The notes under the pieces were generated by a model, which did no database searches, was not told the DNA's origin, and worked only from the letters and a program-made list of their open reading frames with translations. A program made the translations under genes and the position numbers. From SAT2750 sp964476375 (GTDB lineage Bacteria > Planctomycetota > Planctomycetia > Pirellulales > Pirellulaceae), in contig CAYYZW010000071.1 of the NCBI GenBank assembly GCA_964476375.1, forward strand, positions 1-17,713: a DNA stretch of 17,713 bases, written 5' to 3'. Below, in pieces: positions 1-7,019 of the stretch (positions within the stretch are counted from its first letter, which is position 1; every line of letters starts with the position of its first letter).

Positions 1-2
1 CC

Positions 3-236
3 AGTGGCGGGGATGGAGTGGAAAAGACACCCGATCACGCGGGCGTCATTGCAGAAAACCCGTTTGTCCGTTTCTACAATGGAGAGCGTGGGTACGTGGA
101 GTGCACTGTCACACCGAAAGAATGGCACAGCGACTACCAGGTGGTGCCGTACGTCACCCGTCCCGGCGCCCCGCTGGTCCGCCGAGCACAATTCACCGTC
201 CAGAACGGCCGCCCCGGTGCCACCCGGACCGGCTAG
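3..236 (+). CDS. PhoD-like alkaline phosphatase, C-terminal fragment (5' end outside window)
   Basis: The reading frame is open from the first bases of the window (frame starting at position 3) to the TAG at 234-236, so only about the last 77 residues are present. They read like the C-terminus of the PhoD-like metallophosphatase family: the stretch FVRFYNGERGYVECTVTPKE, then WHSDYQVV, PYVTRPGAP and a final QFTVQNGRPG are typical of the end of these proteins. Family members are usually secreted phosphomonoesterases or phosphodiesterases that bind Ca2+/Fe3+. The metal-binding residues lie upstream, outside the window, so activity cannot be judged here. A GTG at 18 can look like a start, but the homology continues upstream of it. 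The next gene begins 36 nt downstream on the same strand and could be co-transcribed. Alternative: a related metallophosphatase subfamily. Confidence 0.8.
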   Translation, partial: SGGDGVEKTPDHAGVIAENPFVRFYNGERGYVECTVTPKEWHSDYQVVPYVTRPGAPLVRRAQFTVQNGRPGATRTG

Positions 237-256
237 TCCAAAAACGTCTTGATGAC

Positions 257-264
257 AAGAAAGG
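257..264 (+). promoter_or_regulatory. Ribosome binding site deciding the start of the sialidase-like gene
   Basis: AAGAAAGG lies 8 nt before the ATG at 273. The upstream in-frame candidates, TTG at 249 and ATG at 252, have no comparable purine-rich motif at a suitable distance, which is why the 273 start is preferred. It also gives a more compact signal peptide. Confidence 0.45.
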
Positions 265-272
265 CACTGACC

Positions 273-1493
273 ATGACCTCCCTTCGCCTTACCCATTCTC
301 GATCCTGGACACTGGGACTGCTTGCCGGGCTGGCCCTGGTTCCCTGTGGCCCGCTCCCAGGCCAGAAGACCGCCAGCGAAATGCGGGTCACCGTCACCGG
401 CCATGATGTGAACCGACCGGACGACTACCCCGGGATCGGGGATTTCGGCTGGGCCGGCAATATCGAGCGACTGGCCGACGGCCGCTTGATGCTGGTCCAC
501 CAGTGGGGTTACTGGCACAGCAGTTTCTCCGAGCCCAGCATGATCGAACCGGAACTGGCCACTCGCTGGCGAAGCGAGGGCTGGCCGCTTGACTTCAAGG
601 CCCCCACCGGCGGCCGTTCCATGGCCACCTACTCCAGCGATGATGGCCGCACCTGGAGCAAACCGACCACGCTGGTGGATCACCCCCAGGACGACAATCC
701 CTACGGGCTGCTGCGGACACGTGACGGCAGCCTGACCTGCTTCCTCTCGGTCCAGGCCCCCTGGTACGGGTATACCTCGGCCCCGGCGGAGATGAAACAC
801 CTGCTCGACGGCCTCAATACACAGCAGTTTTACATGCGTTCCCGTGATGACGGAAAAACATGGAGCCGCCCCACGCCCCTGAAAAGTCCCGGCGATTTTT
901 ACCAGCGCAGCCACGCCACGCCGATCGAGCTGAAGGACGGTTCGATCCTCTGGCCCAGCTACTTCAGCGACACCGGGACCCAGGGCCTGCTGGTCGGAGC
1001 GATCCACCGCTCGACCAACTCGGGCCGCAGCTGGAAGCTCTGGTCCACGATCCGCCGCGAGGAGGTTAACGTCGATGAACCGGCCATCGCGGAACTGGCC
1101 AGTGGGGAAATGATCCTGGTCTGCCGGCCCGACGGGGGCATCTTCCACAGCAGCGACGGCGGCCGCCAATGGAAACAGACAGGCACCCTGATTGACTCCG
1201 GCAAGCTCAAGGCCCCCAGGCTCTTTGTCCTGGCCGACGGCACGGTCGTCTGCGTGGCCACCTATGGCAACCTGAGGGTTTTCCTCAGTCGTGACCATGG
1301 CTACCGGTGGACCGATGCGATCCCGCTGGACACGAGCAGTTATGGTTATCCCGGTGGCCTGCTGCTGAAGGACAACTCGATGTTGATCAGCTATGTCGCC
1401 AGCGGCCGGGCACCAAGCCGGATCTACGTGATCCGCTTTTCCGTCAACGCGGCTGCTGATGGCATTGAGCTGCTGCCGGTGGGAAAACCCTGA
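273..1493 (+). CDS. Secreted BNR/Asp-box (sialidase-fold) protein
   Basis: A 406-residue protein from the ATG at 273; a TTG at 249 would add 8 residues. Residues about 1-31 look like a signal peptide, with a basic start and the core WTLGLLAGLALVPCG. The LVPC stretch is not a proper lipobox because Pro precedes the Cys. Five Asp-box motifs (S-x-D/N-x-G-x-x-W) are visible near residues 121-128, 190-197, 247-254, 293-300 and 339-346, spaced as expected for a six-bladed sialidase-type propeller. The segment near 265-288 (VNVDEPAIAEL, then VCRPDGG) resembles the region that holds the nucleophile-activating Glu and an Arg in GH33 sialidases. The N-terminal FRIP-type Arg motif is not obvious: that area reads GDFGWAGNIERLADGRLMLV. 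Planctomycetes carry many such proteins of unknown substrate, so sialic acid should not be assumed. It is convergent with the giant WD40 gene. Confidence 0.85.
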   Translation: MTSLRLTHSRSWTLGLLAGLALVPCGPLPGQKTASEMRVTVTGHDVNRPDDYPGIGDFGWAGNIERLADGRLMLVHQWGYWHSSFSEPSMIEPELATRWRSEGWPLDFKAPTGGRSMATYSSDDGRTWSKPTTLVDHPQDDNPYGLLRTRDGSLTCFLSVQAPWYGYTSAPAEMKHLLDGLNTQQFYMRSRDDGKTWSRPTPLKSPGDFYQRSHATPIELKDGSILWPSYFSDTGTQGLLVGAIHRSTNSGRSWKLWSTIRREEVNVDEPAIAELASGEMILVCRPDGGIFHSSDGGRQWKQTGTLIDSGKLKAPRLFVLADGTVVCVATYGNLRVFLSRDHGYRWTDAIPLDTSSYGYPGGLLLKDNSMLISYVASGRAPSRIYVIRFSVNAAADGIELLPVGKP

Positions 1494-1511
1494 CAATCGA
1501 ACGAGCGTCCA

Positions 1512-1540
1512 CCGGTCCTACCGGGCCGCTTCCGGAAGCG
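1512..1540. terminator. Two tandem GC-rich hairpins at the convergent gene ends (possible bidirectional terminator)
   Basis: The first inverted repeat is CCGGT-CCT-ACCGG at 1512-1524. The second is the perfect palindrome CGCTTCCGGAAGCG at 1527-1540, able to fold as a 5-bp stem with a 4-nt loop. They begin 18 nt after the plus-strand stop and overlap the minus-strand stop codon (1518-1520) and the last codons of the WD40 gene. There is no T-run on either side, so this is not a classical Rho-independent terminator, and the role is a guess based on position. Confidence 0.3.
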
Positions 1541-4500
1541 CAACCAGGTAACTGTTCCCATTGGCACAGGAGGCAATAATCGATGCGCCTCCAGGCCCGT
1601 AATTTGCCGAGTAGGCAACGCTGGGAAGCTTGGTCGTAAAGGCGACGGCCCCGTCGGCGACATTGGTAACGGTCAGTGTCCCTGCATGACCACAGCCCAG
1701 CAGGCGGTTTCCCCCGCTGGAAAAGCCAACCCGGTAGATCGCTTCTCCCTTGGCATCGATCGTCCTGGCGATCTCCCCGGAGGCCACATTCCATAACTGG
1801 ATTGCCCCGTCGCTTCCGCCGGCGGCAACAAGCTGGCCGTCCGGGCTGAACTCGGCATCGAACACGGCCGAAGCGACTTCCCCCTCGGCAGGGGGCACGG
1901 CCAGGCTCTTGACCAGCGCCCCGTCCTCGACATTCCAGACCCGCACGGTACCATCCGCCGACGAGGAAACGAGCATCTTGTCATCGGCGCTGAAACGGAC
2001 ACTGTAAACCGCTCCCTCGTGACCGGCCAGCTGCCGCTCCGCGGCGCCGGTTTCCAGGTTCCATATCTGGATCGGACCGGTCGCACCACAACTGGCCGCC
2101 AGGGTTCCGGCTGCATTGAAATCGACCCCATAAACGGCCGTGTGCCCGGTGAACCCCGCCGTCTGGACAAGCGAGGCGAAGGCCCAGGTAAAAACCGTTC
2201 CCGTGGCGTCAGCAGAGAGGTAATCTTTCGTCCCCGGCAGGAAGGCGACGGCGCCCTGTGGCGCTGTCGCCAGCTGGTCCTGCAGCAGCGTCCCCTCGGC
2301 CGGGTCATAGGCTCGAAGGTGCATGTCCGCTCCCGCCACCAGCAGCACCGTGCTGTCGTCACTCATCGCCATCGCCGTGACCGGCATACCGGTCTCGATC
2401 GTCTGCACCAGGGTTCCATTGGCAAGGGTCCAGACAAGGATTTTCCCTGCCTCATCAGCGGCCGCCGCGTGAACACCGTCCGATCCCACGACCAGGTGGG
2501 AAAGTGCCGCGGTCGCCCCCGCCAGCTGCCGTACCGGCGCCCCTGTCGCGTCAAACCAGTTCACGGTCATGCCGCTTCCGATGACTCCCAGCTGGCTTGC
2601 ATCGGGTAACATCACCAGGCTTGTCACCTTCTCTTCATCAACGGCAGCCACCTGTTCCGATGCCACCTGCCAGAACCGCACTGTCTTGTCGGCTCCTCCC
2701 GAGACAACGGTCTTGTTATCCGCTCCCAGGCTGACCGTCGTGGCCGCTCCCTCGTGTCCCTGGAGATTCTCCAGTATCAATCCCGAGGCACTATCCCAGG
2801 CGCGAACCAGTCCATCGGCGGCCACGCTCACCAGCCGTGACTTGTCTGCTGCCAGGGCAACCTCCAGCACCGCCTCGGGGTGTTCCAGGTCCAGGTCGGC
2901 CGCCAGGTTGTTCGGCACCCCACTGATTGTCCAGCCACGGACATGCTTATCATCACTGCTGGCCACCAGCCGGGTACCATCCTCGGACAGTCCCAGTGCG
3001 GTGACCGTGCCGGTCACACCCGCCAGCGCGCCAAGCTGGCTTCCATCGGCGAGGTTCCAGAGCCTCACTGTCTTGTCCACCCCGCCACTGAACAGCTGGC
3101 TGCCGTCTGCCGATATAGCAAGAGATGTCACTGCTCCTTCATGCCCCCGGAGAATACCTGTCACCGAAAGTGGCTGCAGCATGCCGTTATTTCCACTGGC
3201 ATAGGCGACCACCGAACCGTCGGCAGACAGCACGGCATCGGCAATTCCAGCTGTTTCCACTCGCTCGATGACCTGCAACAGCTCCCCGTCAAACACTCTC
3301 AGTTGCTTGTCTGCCGAGGCGGCCACAAGACGCGTCCCCTCGGCATCAAACCGCACGCGGACAACGGGTGAGGCGGTCGAGACCATGGCCAGTTCCCCAG
3401 GCACCCCGGCGGCCACTGGCCAGCTATAGATATTTCCATCCATTCCGCCCGCCACGATCCGTGCTCCATCCTTGCGCGTGGCAACGGATACAAGGGGTTT
3501 TTCCCCGGCGGGCAACTCATGCTTGACCGCGGCGGTCGCCTGATCCCAGATCCGCAACAGGTTGTCAGGACCGGCAAGCACCAGCGACTCGCTCCCGGGG
3601 AACCAGGAAAGATCCGTCACGGCCCCTTCTCCGGCGCGGATCACACGACCGGCCGCCGGCGTCCATTGCCTGAGCGTCTTGTCTCCACCCACCGAAAGCA
3701 CCATGCCGCCATCGGCACTGACATAAAGCCCGCTGACACCTTCCAGGTGGCCCAGGAGCTGTTGCAGTTCCAGGCCACTGGCCACATCCATGATCCGAAT
3801 CACGCTTTTGTCATCGGCACTGAGAAGGCGGGAACCATCCATGTTCAGCGTGACCTGTTCCACCAGCCCCTCCTGGGCAATCATCCCGGTCGCCGGATAC
3901 GCCTGGTTGGCGGCCGCTGCGGCCAGGTCCCACTTCTGGATCCCCCCACGACTGGACGCGACCAGCACCATACCGTCCCCCGAGAGTGCCAGGTCCGTGA
4001 CTGGCTCAGTGGCACCGGTGAATGTCCCCTGGGCGGCACCGTCTGCCAGCAGGCTGCGTCGAACCACCTTATCCGCGCCACCGCTGAACACCAGGCTCCC
4101 GTCGGCCGACAACTGCAGTGCCTCCACGGCCCCCTCGTGCACCGAGATCATCCTGAGCAGGGAGAAGACGCCCGTCCGCAGGGCGTTGTTCTTATCGATT
4201 CCGAGATACCCCTTGTCGTCGGGAGCAAAGACCACTCCCGATGCGGTCGCCGAGGCAACTGCCACCTGTTCCAGAAGACCCCCCTCCACTGACCAGACAC
4301 GCAGGTCACTTCCCCCACAGCTCATCACGCGCAGGCCATCCCCACTGAAGGCAAGGCTGGTAACCGCCCCGGCATGTCCCTGCAGCACACCCGCAGCGGC
4401 CCCATCCGCGGAGGTCCACAGCTTGATCACCTTGTCCGCACCGACCGAGGCAATCCGGCTGCCGTCAGCAGCAAGCCCCAGTGAGGTAACGGCCGCACCA

Positions 4501-6881
4501 TGGTTGATGCTGCGAATTGCAGCGCCACTTGCGGTATTCCAGAGCCGCACCGTTGCATCCGCACTGGCAGAGACCAGCGTCGTCCCGGCGACTTCAAACG
4601 CGGAGATCGCCCCGGTGTGTCCGGCAATCACCCGGATTTCTGTCCCGTCAGCAACTTTCCACTGCCGAATACTGTTGTCCGCCGCCCCGCTGAACAGATC
4701 GGTCCCGTTGGCAGCAAATGCCACGGCCCCGACCGTTGCCGCATGGCCTTCCAGGACGACCGGTTCCGCCGCCGCATTGGCAATGGTCCAGAGGCGGACT
4801 GTCTTGTCCGCACTTCCCGATGCCAGACGTGTCTTGTCCGGGCTGATTGCCAGGGATGTCACGATCCCGGCATGTCCAGCAAAGGTGGCCGTGACCTGGC
4901 CATTGGCAGCGTTCCTGACCTGGATGGTTGGCTTTCCACCGATCATGGCAGCCACCGCAAGCAGTTGCCGATCCGCGCTGAAAGTGTGCGATGTAATCTC
5001 GCCTTCCGTCCCTGCCGTCACCGTCGGCGCCGGTGCATTTTGCCAGACGCGGATCGAGCCATCAGCACCCCCGCTGACCAGATGGGGCAGGGTGGGGTGC
5101 AGGGCAATCGCATGGACTGGCCCGGTATGCCCCCGCATGGTTCCGACCAGGGCACCGTCGGCGGCGTTAAAAAGCCTGATCGCCCCGTCCGGCTGCCCAC
5201 TTGCCACCTGCGTTCCCGCCGGATGGAGTGCCATCGCAACGACGGCGCCGGCGTGTCCGGCCAAGGCGCGCAGCTGGTTCCCGGTGGCCGGATCCATCAT
5301 CCGAATCGACCCGTCCGCGGAACCCAGGACCACGTTTTTTCCGTCGGTTGCCAGGCTGGTAATCGCGACCGGCAGGGTGGCGATCGTACGGGGTGCCACC
5401 AGCGGCAGATCCCACCATTTCACCAGGCCGTCGGCACCGGCACTGACAAGTTGTTTTCCGTCCGGGCGATAGGCAAGGGCAGTGACCGGTGTCGCATGTC
5501 CCACGACGGCTCCCGTCGACGCACCATCGGCGACCGTGGCAAACCGTATCACACCACCCGCCTCCCCGCTGGCCAGCTGGGTGCCATCCGGTTGAAACGC
5601 CAGTGACCGAACCTCCCCGGCTCCTTCCACGGCGATCGTTTGTACCAGCGCCCCATCGGCCGCGTTCCACGTCTTGACCGTCTTGTCGGCCCCCGCCGTG
5701 GCATAAAGTTGTCCATTTGGGCTGACAGCGACCGTCGCCACCGGCGCCGCATGTCCCTCCAGGGCCTGGACCTCGGCCGGCATGCCCCATGCACGAATTG
5801 TTCCATCCGCGCCCGCGGAGACGCCACGTGGTTCTGTCGGGTGAAAGGCCATCGCATGCACCGGCCCTGCGTGTCCCTGGATCAGGCCCTGGGAGGCACC
5901 ATCCTCGGTTTTCCAGAAACGAATTGTTCCTTCCGCATTCCCGCTGGCAACCAGTGTCCCATCCTTGCTGAGCATGACCGAGGCAACCGCACCCTGCTGC
6001 CCTTCAAAGGTTCTCAGCACGGCAGCATCCTCCACATTCAGTGCACGCAGCGAGGTCTCATCACCGACGAACGCAACCTTGCCATCCGGACTCAACCGGA
6101 CAACCGCGATCACGGTCTCGCCAGCCGGGCTCAACCTCGGCGCGACCAGGGGCAACGTCCAGCGGCGGATCATCCCATCCATTCCACTGGTCACCAGCTG
6201 TGGCTCGGTGGGGTGAAAGAACAGGCCGCTGGCAGGCCCAACGTGGGCACGGAACGTCCCCAGCAGGGCACCCTCTTTCGAATCCCAGACCCTCACCTGC
6301 CCGGTCGCATCCGCACTGGCAAGCATGGTTCCATCTGCATTCCGCGCCAGCCTGGTAATGGCGGCCTCGTGCCCCACCAGGCTGATCATTTCTCCTCCAC
6401 CGGGCGGCAGCAGCTTGACTGTCTTGTCCACGGACCCTGTCGCCCGCCATGCCCCCTGGGGACCGACCAGGACGGCCGAGACGGCCATCTCATGGTTCTT
6501 TTGCTCTGACAGCGGGTCCGGCAGGAAAACATCCCACACCCGAATGGAATTATCCCGACCCCCGCTGAGCAGACGCCTTCCATCGGCGCTGACTGCCAGC
6601 GACAGGACTTGCCCCTCGTGTCCTTCCAGGCTGCGCAGCAGCGTGGCATCGGCCGGATTCCACATCTTGACCGTGAAGTCATGGCCTGCCGAGATGACCA
6701 CCTTGCCTCCCGGGGCAAAGACCGACTGCACGACCCCCCCCTCGTGGCCGCTTATCGCCGTCAATTCCTGCGCCGGCAGAAAACGCGAGAATGGAAAAAA
6801 AACAACCGCCAGAAAGGCGGCTGAAAGCAGCAGGCGGATTTTCGGAGTGGACCGGAAACAGCACGCGTGAATGTCGACCAT
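1518..6881 (-). CDS. Giant secreted WD40-repeat protein (about 42 blades)
   Basis: A 1787-residue protein from the ATG at 6881; a GTG at 6944 would add 21 residues that do not look like a signal peptide and lack support. The N-terminus is basic, then hydrophobic (KIRLLLSAAFLAVVFFPF), ending FLPAQ, which suggests an export signal with cleavage near residue 38. Everything after that is WD40 repeat: GH near the start of many blades, a DGxxLxSGGxD core and a closing W-D/N. By hand I count 42 blades of about 38-47 residues from residue 39 to the C-terminus, with no catalytic or heme motif. Blades near 21, 29, 34-37 and 42 are eroded. It is last of four codirectional genes, 138 nt after the cytochrome-WD40 gene. 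WD40 propellers usually serve as binding platforms, so a scaffold role outside the cytoplasm is the reasonable inference. Ligand unknown. Confidence 0.9.
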   Translation of the reverse strand: MVDIHACCFRSTPKIRLLLSAAFLAVVFFPFSRFLPAQELTAISGHEGGVVQSVFAPGGKVVISAGHDFTVKMWNPADATLLRSLEGHEGQVLSLAVSADGRRLLSGGRDNSIRVWDVFLPDPLSEQKNHEMAVSAVLVGPQGAWRATGSVDKTVKLLPPGGGEMISLVGHEAAITRLARNADGTMLASADATGQVRVWDSKEGALLGTFRAHVGPASGLFFHPTEPQLVTSGMDGMIRRWTLPLVAPRLSPAGETVIAVVRLSPDGKVAFVGDETSLRALNVEDAAVLRTFEGQQGAVASVMLSKDGTLVASGNAEGTIRFWKTEDGASQGLIQGHAGPVHAMAFHPTEPRGVSAGADGTIRAWGMPAEVQALEGHAAPVATVAVSPNGQLYATAGADKTVKTWNAADGALVQTIAVEGAGEVRSLAFQPDGTQLASGEAGGVIRFATVADGASTGAVVGHATPVTALAYRPDGKQLVSAGADGLVKWWDLPLVAPRTIATLPVAITSLATDGKNVVLGSADGSIRMMDPATGNQLRALAGHAGAVVAMALHPAGTQVASGQPDGAIRLFNAADGALVGTMRGHTGPVHAIALHPTLPHLVSGGADGSIRVWQNAPAPTVTAGTEGEITSHTFSADRQLLAVAAMIGGKPTIQVRNAANGQVTATFAGHAGIVTSLAISPDKTRLASGSADKTVRLWTIANAAAEPVVLEGHAATVGAVAFAANGTDLFSGAADNSIRQWKVADGTEIRVIAGHTGAISAFEVAGTTLVSASADATVRLWNTASGAAIRSINHGAAVTSLGLAADGSRIASVGADKVIKLWTSADGAAAGVLQGHAGAVTSLAFSGDGLRVMSCGGSDLRVWSVEGGLLEQVAVASATASGVVFAPDDKGYLGIDKNNALRTGVFSLLRMISVHEGAVEALQLSADGSLVFSGGADKVVRRSLLADGAAQGTFTGATEPVTDLALSGDGMVLVASSRGGIQKWDLAAAAANQAYPATGMIAQEGLVEQVTLNMDGSRLLSADDKSVIRIMDVASGLELQQLLGHLEGVSGLYVSADGGMVLSVGGDKTLRQWTPAAGRVIRAGEGAVTDLSWFPGSESLVLAGPDNLLRIWDQATAAVKHELPAGEKPLVSVATRKDGARIVAGGMDGNIYSWPVAAGVPGELAMVSTASPVVRVRFDAEGTRLVAASADKQLRVFDGELLQVIERVETAGIADAVLSADGSVVAYASGNNGMLQPLSVTGILRGHEGAVTSLAISADGSQLFSGGVDKTVRLWNLADGSQLGALAGVTGTVTALGLSEDGTRLVASSDDKHVRGWTISGVPNNLAADLDLEHPEAVLEVALAADKSRLVSVAADGLVRAWDSASGLILENLQGHEGAATTVSLGADNKTVVSGGADKTVRFWQVASEQVAAVDEEKVTSLVMLPDASQLGVIGSGMTVNWFDATGAPVRQLAGATAALSHLVVGSDGVHAAAADEAGKILVWTLANGTLVQTIETGMPVTAMAMSDDSTVLLVAGADMHLRAYDPAEGTLLQDQLATAPQGAVAFLPGTKDYLSADATGTVFTWAFASLVQTAGFTGHTAVYGVDFNAAGTLAASCGATGPIQIWNLETGAAERQLAGHEGAVYSVRFSADDKMLVSSSADGTVRVWNVEDGALVKSLAVPPAEGEVASAVFDAEFSPDGQLVAAGGSDGAIQLWNVASGEIARTIDAKGEAIYRVGFSSGGNRLLGCGHAGTLTVTNVADGAVAFTTKLPSVAYSANYGPGGASIIASCANGNSYLVALPEAAR
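1521..6767 (-). repeat. Array of about 42 WD40 repeats (protein-level repeat)
   Basis: Degenerate repeats of about 125 bp encode successive WD blades. Well-kept examples are near residues 84-125, 664-707, 1242-1283 and 1617-1658, where GH(E/A)G, the SADG turn and a closing W all appear. The number by hand is 42, equal to six sets of seven. Blade borders in eroded stretches could shift the count by one or two. Confidence 0.75.
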
Positions 6882-7019
6882 GACTGGACTCTTATACAGG
6901 GGACATGAGTTGCTTTGACGAACCTCTACCAACCAACACGTCACACACGAGCGGTATGACGGTCGCGAGAATCCTTGCTCGCCGAGCCCAGTCTATCCAT
7001 CCCTGCTGGGAAAATCTCT
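6882..7019. other. 138-nt gap between the cytochrome-WD40 and WD40 genes
   Basis: This is the longest gap in the minus-strand cluster. I see no strong promoter, no stable hairpin with a T-run and no small gene. A 4-bp stem (GCTC-GCC-GAGC, 6977-6987) is too weak to call. The first 63 nt upstream of 6881 are in frame with the WD40 gene and open, giving the alternative GTG start at 6944. Read-through from upstream is assumed. Confidence 0.5.

Noticed and set aside
3790..5472. 560-codon plus-strand open frame inside the giant WD40 gene
   Set aside because: It is antisense to well-formed WD40 repeats. Its apparent repeats (such as PSA- and TAPSCP-like strings) are the reverse complement of the WD motif codons.
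1521..6767. DNA-level tandem repeat or CRISPR-like array suggested by recurring GTCTTGTC-type strings
   Set aside because: The strings are the reverse complement of codons for the D-K-T-V motif of WD40 blades. The repeats are in frame, degenerate and lack unique spacers.
6882..6899. TATAAG-like -10 element just upstream of the WD40 gene start
   Set aside because: It has no convincing -35 at the right distance and lies only about 8-13 nt from the start codon, so a real promoter there would leave almost no leader.
6942..6944. GTG at 6944 as the start of the giant WD40 protein
   Set aside because: The 21 extra residues precede what is already a good export signal starting at the ATG at 6881, so the shorter form is favoured. 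The longer form is not excluded.
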